From contig CAJUMD010000070.1 in NCBI GenBank assembly GCA_910587275.1, positions 1 through 17,639 on the forward strand: DNA of 17,639 bases, read 5' to 3'. Position 1 is the stretch's first letter, and each line of letters begins with the position of its first letter. Of the stretch, positions 1-7,686 are shown one piece after another. The notes under the pieces are model-generated. The model was not told the origin of the DNA. It saw only the letters and a list, made by a program, of their open reading frames with translations, and ran no database searches. Origin of the DNA: an uncultured Kineothrix sp. Its GTDB lineage: Bacteria; Bacillota; Clostridia; Lachnospirales; Lachnospiraceae. The position numbers were made by a program, and so were the translations under genes.

Positions 1-50
1 TCAAGTATAGCACAAAAGACAATATTTGGCTAGTTATTTATTTTACAACG
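1..50. mobile_element. Foreign DNA abutting the broken ABC ATPase gene
   Basis: The ATPase reading frame on the minus strand matches its family up to MVVV (codons at 51-62). It then changes to an unrelated tail, RCKINN, and a stop. The family continues there with THEM and about 45 more residues. The 50 bases at the window edge are AT-rich and do not resemble the end of an amino acid transporter gene. The simplest reading is the end of an inserted element or a rearrangement breakpoint near 50-53. The element itself lies outside the window, so its type cannot be told. Confidence 0.5.
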
Positions 51-626
51 TACTACCACCATGGTCATGCCGCTTTCTGCCAGTCCTTTCATAACATCCA
101 GCACTTCCCCCACCATTTCCGGGTCCAGTGCGGAAGTCGGCTCGTCAAAAAGCATCACTTTGGGGTTCATGGCAAGGGAACGCACGATTGCCACCCTTTG
201 TTTCTGTCCTCCCGACAACTGGCTGGGGTATGCGTCGGCTTTTTCCTTCAATCCCACACGCTCTAATAATTTTAACGCATTTTCGGCAGCTTCCTCTTTT
301 CCCATCACCTTCAGCTTCACCGGTGCCAAAGTAATGTTATCCATGATAGTCAGGTTGTTAAACAGGTTAAAATTTTGAAATACCATCCCCATATGTTCCC
401 TGATTTTGTCAATATCCGTTTTCGAATCGGTAATCTTGGTTCCCTCAAACCAAATATCGCCGCTGGTCGGTGTCTCCAACAGGTTCAGGCAACGCAGAAA
501 CGTACTTTTCCCCGACCCGGACGGACCCACGATTACGATTTTCTCCCCCTGATGCACATGGTAATTCACCCCGCGCAGAACATGGTTCTTTTCAAAGGTT
601 TTATGTAATTTCTCAACGATTATCAC
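30..626 (-). pseudogene. Polar amino acid ABC transporter ATPase, 3'-truncated
   Basis: This is the nucleotide-binding subunit of a polar amino acid importer (GlnQ/HisP type), about 198 residues where 240-250 are usual. It shows a Walker A motif (GPSGSGKST), the Q-loop (VFQNFNLF), the signature LSGGQKQR and Walker B (MLFDEPTSALD). The frame then leaves the family right after MVVV, so the catalytic H-loop histidine (THEM) and the C-terminal subdomain are missing, replaced by RCKINN. The start is taken as the GTG at 626, preceded by a GGGAGG-like site and overlapping the permease stop by 14 bases; an upstream ATG at 656 lies deep inside the permease gene. It is the last gene of the binding protein-permease-ATPase operon. 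Without the H-loop it should not hydrolyse ATP normally, so it is called a pseudogene. The family is certain; loss of function is inferred. Confidence 0.85.
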
Positions 627-1314
627 TCTTACGCAGCCTCCCTTCCAAGATTCCAAGCAGAACCGTCAATATCTTAATGACCACAAAATAAATGACCGCC
701 GCGCCAATGAGCGGCATGAACGCTTCATAAGTCCTCGACGCAATTTGGTTCGCCGCACGGGTTAAATCCGTCAGGCTCACATAACCAACGATTGCCGTCT
801 CTTTTAACAGGACAATAAACTCGTTCCCGATGGGCGGAAGCACATTTTTGACTGCCTGCGGAATGACCACATATATCATGGTCTGCGCTTTGGACAATCC
901 CAGCGAGCGTCCCGCTTCCATCTGCCCTTTATCCACGGCAAGGATTCCCGCACGGACGATTTCCGCCACATACGCGCCGCTGTTAATCCCGAAGGACAAT
1001 ACGGCAACAAATACGCCGTTCTTTGCGCTGGAAAATATGATAAACCACATAATCATCAACTGCAGGACCGAGGGCGTCCCCCGAATCACATCTATGTAAA
1101 TATTGGCAAGCACCGCCAATATGGTTTTCTTTCCGTTTCTCCTTACCGACAGCTTCATAAACGCCAACACCGTACCGATAACCATCCCCAGTATTGCCGC
1201 AAATACCGCTATCTGCAGGGTAACACCAAGCCCTTCCAAATACAGTTTCCACCTGTCCCCGGTAACAAATGCGGCTTCAAACATTTTCGCCACCTTTTCA
1301 AACCACGCCTGCAT
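613..1314 (-). CDS. Polar amino acid ABC transporter permease
   Basis: Membrane subunit of a polar amino acid importer of the HisM/GlnP family, about 233 residues from the chosen start. It has an N-terminal membrane helix (VTLQIAVFAAILGMVIGTVL), further helices, and the EAA-type cytoplasmic loop with EAGRSLGLSKAQ followed by IPQAVKNVLPPIGNEF, which docks on the ATPase. The start at 1314 (MQAWFEKVAKMF) is preferred because AAAGGA lies upstream at suitable spacing and the family begins near here; an in-frame upstream start at 1395 would add 27 residues of intergenic-looking sequence. It follows the binding-protein gene after a hairpin and overlaps the truncated ATPase gene. It is probably one of two identical subunits in the transporter. 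The substrate cannot be read from the sequence. Confidence 0.92.
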   Translation of the reverse strand: MQAWFEKVAKMFEAAFVTGDRWKLYLEGLGVTLQIAVFAAILGMVIGTVLAFMKLSVRRNGKKTILAVLANIYIDVIRGTPSVLQLMIMWFIIFSSAKNGVFVAVLSFGINSGAYVAEIVRAGILAVDKGQMEAGRSLGLSKAQTMIYVVIPQAVKNVLPPIGNEFIVLLKETAIVGYVSLTDLTRAANQIASRTYEAFMPLIGAAVIYFVVIKILTVLLGILEGRLRKSDNR

Positions 1315-1439
1315 TTCATTCCCATCCTTTCCCGTTCCCCATATTTTCCCTCTATACGAATGGGGCAAATTTCCCCCTACCCGCGCGCCGGGCACCCGTC
1401 AGTTCTGCTGACATCCTTCCTTTGGGTACCCGTGTGCAT

Positions 1440-1466
1440 AAAAAGGATGGCGTATAACCGCCATCC
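1440..1466 (-). terminator. Hairpin with U-tract between binding protein and permease genes
   Basis: Read on the minus strand, an 8-bp stem GGATGGCG / CGCCATCC with a 6-base loop is followed at once by five T residues (1440-1444). It sits just after the binding-protein stop. This is a rho-independent terminator, probably leaky. Such hairpins in binding-protein-dependent operons typically leave more transcript of the binding protein than of the membrane subunits. Confidence 0.8.
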
Positions 1467-1483
1467 CGGATTATCCCAAACAG

Positions 1484-2401
1484 TTACTCATTGCCTCCCT
1501 CGATGTACTCAGCCACCAAAGCGTCAAAGGTACCGTCGTCAATCAGTTCCTGCAGTGCATTGTTAATCTGTTCCGCCAGTGCCGCATCCCCTTTCGGAAT
1601 TGCAATCGCGTAATTCTCCACTTCAAAGTCAAACTGCGCACCGTCGATTGCCGTTACCTTACCGTCGAATTTCGATTGGAATACCAATGCAGGGTTTTTA
1701 TCGATAATCACACAGTCCAGCCTTCCGTTCACCAAATCATTTACCGCATCCACCGCCTTATTATACTGGGATACGGAAGCATCCTCGATTTCATCCGCAA
1801 TGAAATCCCCCGTTGTACCAAGCTGTACGCCGATGGTCTTCCCCTTCAAATCCTCTGCGGAAGCAATGGAAGAACCTTCCGGCACAATGACAAACTGCAC
1901 CGCTTCATAATAAGAATTGGAGAAATCAACCGTATTTAACCGCTCCTCCGTTACCGTCATACCTGCGATGGAAACATCGATTTTCGTACCGATGGAAGAA
2001 ACAAGGGAAGCAAACTCCATATTATCCACCTGCACCTCAACGCCCATCTTCTCACCGATTGCTTTAATCAGGGCAATATCAAACCCGTCGGGTTCCCCGT
2101 TGTCATTGACATACTCAAAAGGCGGAAATTCCGCATTGGTACCCACATTCAGCACACCGTCCGCCAATGCTTCCGATACTGCCGCAGCCTCTGTCGCACC
2201 TGCATCTTCCGCGGGAGCCGCTTCCTTGGAATCCCCGTTATCCTCTGTTGCATTTTCTGCCGGAGCCGCTCCTTCGGATGCCCCTGCATTTTCCTCCGAC
2301 ACGCCTTCCGTGGGAAGCGCATCTTCCGCCTTACTGCCGCATCCGGCAAGAACCGACATGCACAGTACGGCAGCCAACACCGCCGCTAAAAATTTTTTCA
2401 T
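1484..2401 (-). CDS. Amino acid ABC transporter substrate-binding lipoprotein
   Basis: Extracellular receptor of the importer, a family 3 solute-binding protein of 305 residues. A signal peptide ends in the lipobox LAGC, making Cys21 the lipidated residue. A low-complexity Ala/Glu-rich tether follows at about residues 25-80 and is long for the family; it probably spans the cell wall. The binding domain begins near LNVGTNAEFPPFEYVNDNGE and includes the family motif GFDIALIKAIGEKMG and the hinge region KGKTIGVQLGTTG. GGAGGA lies 8 or so bases upstream of the ATG. It is the first gene of the operon and is separated from the permease by a hairpin. The ligand is probably a polar amino acid such as glutamine, cystine or histidine, but the exact one cannot be assigned. 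Confidence 0.93.
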   Translation of the reverse strand: MKKFLAAVLAAVLCMSVLAGCGSKAEDALPTEGVSEENAGASEGAAPAENATEDNGDSKEAAPAEDAGATEAAAVSEALADGVLNVGTNAEFPPFEYVNDNGEPDGFDIALIKAIGEKMGVEVQVDNMEFASLVSSIGTKIDVSIAGMTVTEERLNTVDFSNSYYEAVQFVIVPEGSSIASAEDLKGKTIGVQLGTTGDFIADEIEDASVSQYNKAVDAVNDLVNGRLDCVIIDKNPALVFQSKFDGKVTAIDGAQFDFEVENYAIAIPKGDAALAEQINNALQELIDDGTFDALVAEYIEGGNE

Positions 2402-2535
2402 GATACTTTCCTCCTCGCACTTAAAATGAATAAGTTTTTATACTAGAGAATGCTTGAAAATTCATTCCCGATATCTGCACAACACAGACTGCGGAACCGT
2501 TTTTCAAACACATCTTAAGTCAGCATAGCATGTTC

Positions 2536-2563
2536 AATGCATAAAATCAATCTTTTATGCATT
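2536..2563. repeat. Perfect 11-bp inverted repeat
   Basis: AATGCATAAAA and TTTTATGCATT form a perfect 11-bp dyad around a 6-base spacer (TCAATC). It lies about 135 bp upstream of the binding-protein start and between two divergent operons. The stem is too AT-rich for a typical terminator, although three more T residues follow on the plus strand. An operator for a dimeric regulator of the amino acid operon is possible. Function is not established. Confidence 0.5.
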
Positions 2564-2581
2564 TTTCCTGCAATACAGTAA

Positions 2582-2671
2582 CAATTCAGTCTGAAATGTT
2601 ATGTTCGGGGGGAGTGCGGACGCAAAAACAGGAGCGCCCCCCGCCCGGTTTGTCCCTGCCACCCTGTGCTT
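2582..2671 (+). repeat. Dispersed intergenic repeat, copy A
   Basis: The first half (about 2582-2635) closely matches 11120-11176 (copy B), including GAAATGTTATGTTCGGGGG. The second half (2640-2671) matches the reverse complement of 7687-7718 (copy C) at 29 of 32 positions. Copy A therefore joins segments found separately at two other intergenic sites in this window. A short stem (CTGAA / TTCGG) surrounds ATGTTATG in the first half. No convincing coding potential was seen. It looks like a small non-autonomous repeat or structured intergenic element. Confidence 0.6.
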
Positions 2672-2710
2672 CCCCTGCCGGCAGCAGCCCGTTATTCCGT
2701 TACTGTTTAC

Positions 2711-2746
2711 TATTCTTCTTACTATTCTTCTATTCTTCTATTCTTC
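2711..2746 (+). repeat. TATTCTTC reiteration upstream of the response regulator gene
   Basis: TATTCTTC occurs four times, at 2711, 2723, 2731 and 2739; the last three are directly adjacent. The repeats lie just upstream of the predicted promoter of the regulator-kinase genes. Copy number could vary by slippage. They could also be direct-repeat binding sites, but the period (8 bp) is not a helical turn. Confidence 0.6.
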
Positions 2747-2754
2747 AATATGGA

Positions 2755-2783
2755 TTTTCAAACAAGCTCTAATACAGTATAAT
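2755..2783 (+). promoter_or_regulatory. Putative promoter of the regulator-kinase operon
   Basis: A perfect -10 element TATAAT lies at 2778-2783, with a weak -35 (TTTTCA, 2755-2760) at 17-bp spacing. It is 22 bp upstream of the ATG at 2806, which has GGGAGG before it. The weak -35 suggests modest basal transcription or help from a regulator. Confidence 0.55.
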
Positions 2784-2805
2784 AAAGTATCAGGGAGGTA
2801 TCTTT

Positions 2806-3474
2806 ATGAAGAAAAAAATACTAATCATTGAAGATGATTCTAATATACAAACGCAGCTTAAAACCCTTTTGTCCGGGAATGGATATGAAGTATTTGCAGT
2901 TACGGATTTTTCCCAAACAATCCAGCAGCTAAAAGAATTTACCCCGCATCTGGTTATTCTGGATATAAAACTTCCGGGAAATAACGGCTTTGAAATATGT
3001 TCGGGGATTCGCACCTTTTCAGATATTCCGATTGTATTTGTGACAAGCAGCAATACAGATATGGACGAACTGAACAGCATTATGCTGGGAGGAGATGCGT
3101 TTATCACAAAGCCTTATAATACCGCTATTCTTCTTGCTAAAATTGGAGCACTGTTAAAGAAAACGTATGTTTTCCCTCAAACAGAAATTTTTATTTGGAA
3201 AGAGGTTACCCTGCATTTGGAGAGCAGTCTTATAGAGTACAAAGGGCAGAAAACAGAGTTGACAAAGAATGAATTGAAAATCCTTTACTACCTTTTTAAG
3301 AATGCCGGAAAAATTTGTTCCAGAAATGATATTGTAGATTTCCTTTGGGACAATCAGCTTTATGTTGATGATAATGCCCTAAGTGTCAATATTACCCGTA
3401 TTCGCGGCAAACTGGCAGCAATCGGACTTACAGATTTCATTAAAACAAAGCACAGGCAAGGATATACATTATGA
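2806..3474 (+). CDS. BceR-type response regulator, OmpR family
   Basis: A DNA-binding response regulator of 222 residues. The receiver domain (about 1-118) has the acidic pair Asp10/Asp11, phosphoacceptor Asp53 (LVILDIKLPG), Thr80 and Lys102 (ITKPYN). The C-terminal winged-helix domain (about 128-222) includes TKNELKILYYLFKNAG and NITRIRGKL. Its stop overlaps the kinase start by four bases (ATGA), indicating translational coupling and a dedicated partner. With the transporter pair downstream it fits the BceR/PsdR/BraR group that switches on peptide-resistance transporters. Likely targets are the TGTAAG half-sites at 4499-4525. The gene is clearly more AT-rich than the operon to its left. Family call is firm; the inducing peptide is unknown. 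Confidence 0.93.
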   Translation: MKKKILIIEDDSNIQTQLKTLLSGNGYEVFAVTDFSQTIQQLKEFTPHLVILDIKLPGNNGFEICSGIRTFSDIPIVFVTSSNTDMDELNSIMLGGDAFITKPYNTAILLAKIGALLKKTYVFPQTEIFIWKEVTLHLESSLIEYKGQKTELTKNELKILYYLFKNAGKICSRNDIVDFLWDNQLYVDDNALSVNITRIRGKLAAIGLTDFIKTKHRQGYTL

Positions 3475-4484
3475 GTGGAAAACAGTATCTAAAAAATCAA
3501 CTTCCCGTTATTTTAGTCAATCTGCCGGGGATGCTTGCCCTTGCCTTATTTTTGATTGCAAGTGACAATCCTATTCAAACAGTCTTGTTTATCCTTACTG
3601 TCTGGTCGATTGTCCTTGTTTTATGCCTGCTGTCTTTTTATTTCTCACGCAGAAAATATCTAAATAAATTGTTGGATATGACGGAGCAATTAGAAGAACG
3701 ATATTTACTGCCGGAAATCATGCAAGTGCCGGAAAAAGCTGATGAACAGGTTTTTTACCAGATTATGAAAATGGCTGAAAAATCCATGTTGGAACGGATT
3801 GGGGAAGTGCAAAGGGAACGAAAAGAATATAAAGAATACATTGAACAATGGATACATGAAGTAAAAACACCAATTACATCAATGAAGCTGCTGTGTGAAA
3901 ATAACCGTTCGCCTTTTTCCAGAGAGATACTGGCAGAGTTGGAGATTATCAATCAATATACAGAACAGGCACTTTACTATGCCCGAAGTGAACACGCAGA
4001 AAAAGACTATTCTGTTCGTGAAATCAATTTATGTGATGTTGTGCATAGTGCAATCGCAGATAATAAGTATCTCTTGCGTCAAAGCAACATGACAATTACG
4101 GTAGGTGATATAGAGAACAGGGTTTACACTGATGAAAAATGGGTGCGGTTCATCTTAAACCAGATTATCGGTAATGCAATAAAATATCATGCAGAGCAGC
4201 CTGTTTTACACTTTTCAACGGCAAAAACAAATGACAGGATTGTGCTGTCTATCAGTGATAACGGAATAGGTATTCCTAAAAGTGATTTACCCCGTATTTT
4301 TGAAAAAGGATTTACCGGTCAGAACGGACGAACCGGAAAAAATTCTACCGGAATTGGCTTATATCTTTGCAAACGTCTATGTGATAAACTGGGTATAGGA
4401 CTTACTGCTTATTCCGAAAACATAGGAACGACGATTTCACTCTCTTTTCAAATGAATGATTTTATTATCGGAGTGCAGGGCTGA
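3471..4484 (+). CDS. BceS-type intramembrane-sensing histidine kinase
   Basis: A 337-residue sensor kinase. Two membrane helices (about 12-30 and 37-57) are joined by only a few extracellular residues, so there is no sensor domain. This is the layout of intramembrane-sensing kinases, which read the state of a partner ABC transporter. The H-box is IEQWIHEVKTPITSMK with phosphoacceptor His129. The ATPase domain shows the N-box LNQIIGNAIKY (229-239), G1 box DNGIGI (263-268) and G2 box STGIGLYL (292-299). It overlaps the regulator gene by four bases. It should autophosphorylate on peptide attack sensed through the downstream permease and pass phosphate to the adjacent regulator. Confidence 0.93.
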   Translation: MSGKQYLKNQLPVILVNLPGMLALALFLIASDNPIQTVLFILTVWSIVLVLCLLSFYFSRRKYLNKLLDMTEQLEERYLLPEIMQVPEKADEQVFYQIMKMAEKSMLERIGEVQRERKEYKEYIEQWIHEVKTPITSMKLLCENNRSPFSREILAELEIINQYTEQALYYARSEHAEKDYSVREINLCDVVHSAIADNKYLLRQSNMTITVGDIENRVYTDEKWVRFILNQIIGNAIKYHAEQPVLHFSTAKTNDRIVLSISDNGIGIPKSDLPRIFEKGFTGQNGRTGKNSTGIGLYLCKRLCDKLGIGLTAYSENIGTTISLSFQMNDFIIGVQG

Positions 4485-4498
4485 TATGTTCTGCACTT

Positions 4499-4552
4499 CT
4501 TACATTTTTGTAAGAACCGTGTAAGAAAACTTGATACAAAAAATGATATACT
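4499..4552 (+). promoter_or_regulatory. Regulator-bound promoter of the peptide transporter genes
   Basis: CTTACA (4499-4504) and TGTAAG (4509-4514) form an inverted repeat with a TTTT spacer. A second TGTAAG at 4520-4525 is in direct orientation exactly 11 bp from the first, the period expected for OmpR-family dimers. Downstream is an extended -10, TGATATACT, with TATACT at 4547-4552 and no good -35 at the normal distance. This is the pattern of an activator-dependent promoter. AAGGAGG lies before the ATPase start. Binding by the upstream regulator is inferred. Confidence 0.6.
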
Positions 4553-4595
4553 CCATTTACAATAAAGATATGGAACAGTTAAGGAGGTTTATCAG

Positions 4596-5363
4596 ATGAA
4601 TACAATTTTGAAGCTGGAGCATATCCAGAAATACTATGGCAATGAAGGAAATATTACCAAAGCCATTAAAGATATTAGCTTTTCTGTGGAAGCCGGAGAA
4701 TTTCTCGGAATTATGGGTGCGTCCGGTTCCGGGAAGACAACGCTGCTCAACTGTATTTCTACAATCGATACCGTAAGTGCAGGGCATATTTTTTTAGAAG
4801 GAACAGACGTAACCGAAATCAAACCAAAATCCCTTGCCCGCTTTCGCAGAGAAAATTTAGGTTTTGTATTTCAAGACTTTAATTTGCTGGACACATTGAC
4901 GATTTCAGAAAACATTGCTTTGGCATTAGCAATCAATAAAGTCCCTGCCGGGAGCATAGAACCCCGTATTTTGGATATAGCCCAGAAGTTGAATATCAGT
5001 GATATTCTAAACAAATATCCTTATCAGGTTTCGGGCGGTCAAAAACAGCGTTGTGCCTGTGCAAGAGCAATTATCAACAACCCGAAACTCTTATTGGCAG
5101 ATGAGCCGACAGGAGCATTAGACAGCCATTCCTCACAAATGTTGCTGTCTACGATTCAAAGTATCAATGAACAGCTTAAGGCTACCATCCTTATGGTAAC
5201 CCATGACACTTTTACCGCCAGTTATGCCAGCCGTATTCTTTTTTTGAAAGACGGCGAAATCTTTATGGAACTGCGTAAGGGCAACGACAGCAGAAGTGCT
5301 TTTTTTGATAAAATTCTGAATGTACTTACCATGATTGGAGGTGGACAGAGCCATGTATGCTAA
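4596..5363 (+). CDS. BceA-type ABC transporter ATPase, antimicrobial peptide resistance
   Basis: The 255-residue ATPase of a peptide-sensing and detoxification transporter. It has Walker A GASGSGKT (41-48), Q-loop Gln93 (VFQDFNLLDT), signature VSGGQKQR (145-152), Walker B LLLADE (165-170), D-loop GALD and H-loop His203 (VTHD). Length and motifs match the LolD/MacB-like BceA group. AAGGAGG precedes the ATG. Its 3' end overlaps the permease start by 11 bases. It lies about 110 bp after the kinase gene, with its own inducible-looking promoter in the gap, so it is probably expressed with the permease when the two-component system is active. The target is probably a lipid II-cycle-binding peptide such as bacitracin or a lantibiotic, which the sequence cannot specify. 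Confidence 0.93.
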   Translation: MNTILKLEHIQKYYGNEGNITKAIKDISFSVEAGEFLGIMGASGSGKTTLLNCISTIDTVSAGHIFLEGTDVTEIKPKSLARFRRENLGFVFQDFNLLDTLTISENIALALAINKVPAGSIEPRILDIAQKLNISDILNKYPYQVSGGQKQRCACARAIINNPKLLLADEPTGALDSHSSQMLLSTIQSINEQLKATILMVTHDTFTASYASRILFLKDGEIFMELRKGNDSRSAFFDKILNVLTMIGGGQSHVC

Positions 5364-7563
5364 ACTTGTTTTCAGAAATGCAAAGCGGTCTGTAAAAGAC
5401 TATTTGGTCTACATTGTAACAATGACAATCTGTGTTACTCTGTTTTATGCGTTCCTGTCTATTTCCAGCAGCTTCTATAACCCAGATATAGGCAGCGAAT
5501 ATGATTTTACTATGTTAAGCGACGGAATGAAAATTGCAATTTGCATGATAACATTGCTGTTGTTATTTTTGATACGGTTTGTCAATCATTATATGCTCCG
5601 GCGAAAGCAAAAAGAATTTGCCGTTCAGTCTATTATGGGAATGGAACAAAAAACCATTGGCAGGATTTTCTTTGCAGAAACACTGATTATGGGAATGTTT
5701 TCAATTCTGATTGGTATTTTTTTCGGTGTATTCTGCTCCCAATTTATTACTGCAATGCTCCTTACTGCTTATGGAAAGCCATATGAAATCTCATGGACAT
5801 TATTCCCGGATACCGTTTTGTTGACAGTGGTATTTTTTGCAGCAAGTTTTTTTGTGGTAGGAATTTTCAATACCCATACCATTCAGAAAACAAAAATTAT
5901 TGATATGCTTTCCGCAGAGAAAGAGAATGAACCCGAACTAAAACAGAGCCGCTTTATTTCTGTTGTAGCAGCCTTCTTTGAATTGGTTACGGTATGGGGA
6001 CTGATTACAGGAATACAAAAAGTATTGTTTTATTATGACACCCGCTTTGCACTTCCAGTGCAGCTTATGTTTTGGGGAAATATTCTTTTTCCGCTGCTTA
6101 CTTTGCTTTGGTCTATATTTTGCATAATCATAAAGAAAAAAAGAGAATATTTTATCACCGGTTTGCTGATATGTTCTGTATTGAACGCTTTTGCAGCAGC
6201 CAGCGTTGCAGCATTAACAAATGAATATTATCTGCCCTTAGGTAATGGAACGCTCAATCAATATCTGCTTTTTGTTTTGATTGACTTACTTTTCTTCATT
6301 TGTGCCTTAATTTATCTTACCAGTGGTTTGATTGTGACATGGAAAGAAAAATCGCCGGAACGCCGATACCATGAGGAAGCACTTTTCTTTTTCGGACAAA
6401 TTATCTCAAAACTGAACACAACCAGTAAGACTATGGCAATCATCTGTATCACTTTGGCATTAGCAATTTTCATGTTCGTTGCTGCACCCATTTTGACTGG
6501 CTGGTCGTCCGGCTTTTTGGATATCCGTTCCATGTATGATGTACAGGTATTTTCAAGATACAATGGTGTGCACGAAGAAAAAAACCTGCCACAGGACAGC
6601 TACGAAATTATTACTGATTTTCTGACAGAACACAAGATAAATACAGACTACGATTGTACTTTCGACTTATATCTGCCAAAGAAAGACGATTTTCACAGAA
6701 GACAAAAATATGATTTTCCTATTGCGGCGATTTCTTTAAGTGATTATAACACCATACGGAAAATGTTAGGTTATGAACAGATTTCTTTGGGAGAAGATGA
6801 ATTTACAACACAATGGAAAACGATTGCGACAGAAGAAGAAAAAAGCTGCTTTCTTGCAGAGCATACCAGTGTTGCGGCAGACGGAGCAATATTAAATCTT
6901 TCTGAACAGTCCTGCCATGAAGAAGCAATGGGCGAAAGCGTTTATAACTCCTATACAAATGTCCTCTATGTATTCCCGGATCATATTTGTAAGAACTTGC
7001 TTCCAGTTATAAGAAACCGCTATATCACAACGGCGGAAAATATCTCTTATGAAAATGCAAAGGAACTGGAAAAACTTTTTACAGAGGAATATCCAGAGCA
7101 AACGGAAAGCGGCGTCATGTATGGAATCCGTTTCAGCACACTGCAAACGAACAGTACAATAGCAAATAATTTTGTTTTACAGGCTGCAATGCTTTATGGC
7201 GCTGTTGTATTGATGATAATATGTCTTACCGTACTTTCTTTGCAGCAGCTTTTAGACGCAGGACAATATAAATGCCGCTTCTCTGTACTCCGAAAATTAG
7301 GTGTAGAAGAAAAGCATATCGGTAAACTTATCCTGAAACAATTAAGCGTTTGGTTTGGGCTGCCAATTATCGTAGCAATCCTTGTAGATGCTGTTGTAAT
7401 TAGTTACTTTCTCCAAACTATAGCAGCAGAAATTTCGGCGTATATTGGATTTGGCGCATTGATGTTACAAATTGGGGCAACAGTGGGGATTTTGGTAATC
7501 TTGTTGATTTGTTACTTCATAAGCACATGGATTATTTTCAAACGTTCTGTTAATCCGTGGTGA
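5353..7563 (+). CDS. BceB-type FtsX-like permease with large extracellular domain
   Basis: The membrane subunit of the Bce-type transporter, about 736 residues. The start at 5353 (MYAKLVFRNAKRSVKDYLVY) fits the family N-terminus and follows GGAGGTGG; an in-frame ATG 18 bases earlier would add six residues. The layout is that of the BceB family: a first helix, an FtsX-like block of three helices (from about residue 60 to 175), further helices to about 385, and a hydrophilic segment of roughly 210 residues beginning near SSGFLDIRSMYDV. Three closing helices run from near LQAAMLYGAVVLMIICL to the C-terminus. The large extracellular segment between the seventh and eighth helices is the hallmark that binds or detects the peptide-target complex. 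The protein should both confer resistance and signal to the kinase encoded upstream. It is somewhat longer than typical BceB proteins. Confidence 0.92.
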   Translation: MYAKLVFRNAKRSVKDYLVYIVTMTICVTLFYAFLSISSSFYNPDIGSEYDFTMLSDGMKIAICMITLLLLFLIRFVNHYMLRRKQKEFAVQSIMGMEQKTIGRIFFAETLIMGMFSILIGIFFGVFCSQFITAMLLTAYGKPYEISWTLFPDTVLLTVVFFAASFFVVGIFNTHTIQKTKIIDMLSAEKENEPELKQSRFISVVAAFFELVTVWGLITGIQKVLFYYDTRFALPVQLMFWGNILFPLLTLLWSIFCIIIKKKREYFITGLLICSVLNAFAAASVAALTNEYYLPLGNGTLNQYLLFVLIDLLFFICALIYLTSGLIVTWKEKSPERRYHEEALFFFGQIISKLNTTSKTMAIICITLALAIFMFVAAPILTGWSSGFLDIRSMYDVQVFSRYNGVHEEKNLPQDSYEIITDFLTEHKINTDYDCTFDLYLPKKDDFHRRQKYDFPIAAISLSDYNTIRKMLGYEQISLGEDEFTTQWKTIATEEEKSCFLAEHTSVAADGAILNLSEQSCHEEAMGESVYNSYTNVLYVFPDHICKNLLPVIRNRYITTAENISYENAKELEKLFTEEYPEQTESGVMYGIRFSTLQTNSTIANNFVLQAAMLYGAVVLMIICLTVLSLQQLLDAGQYKCRFSVLRKLGVEEKHIGKLILKQLSVWFGLPIIVAILVDAVVISYFLQTIAAEISAYIGFGALMLQIGATVGILVILLICYFISTWIIFKRSVNPW

Positions 7564-7686
7564 GTACAATTTATAGCAAATCCAGCCGGACAAGCAATAC
7601 CCCGCACCGACCTTTTGACCGCCGAAGTGATTGAAAACCTGCGGAAGATTACGGAATTCTTTTACTTGTTTATCCCACATGAGTAA
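7564..7686 (+). pseudogene. 40-codon open frame after the permease stop, possible gene remnant
   Basis: Directly after the permease TGA, the same frame stays open for 40 codons (beginning VQFIANPAGQAIPRT and ending FFYLFIPHE) before TAA at 7684-7686. The composition, for instance LLTAEVIENLRKITEF, looks like real protein. There is no start codon or ribosome binding site. The stop sits immediately before repeat copy C. It may be the tail of a gene destroyed when the AT-rich module was inserted. It could also be chance; no family was recognised. Confidence 0.3.

Noticed and set aside
1917..2429. A 170-codon plus-strand frame opposite the binding-protein gene
   Set aside because: Its Ala/Ser/Pro-rich composition mirrors the Ala/Glu linker of the lipoprotein, which has a certain lipobox and family motifs.
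4531..4552. TTGATA as the -35 of the transporter promoter
   Set aside because: The gap to TATACT is only 10 bases, too short for sigma-A; an extended -10 with activator sites fits better.
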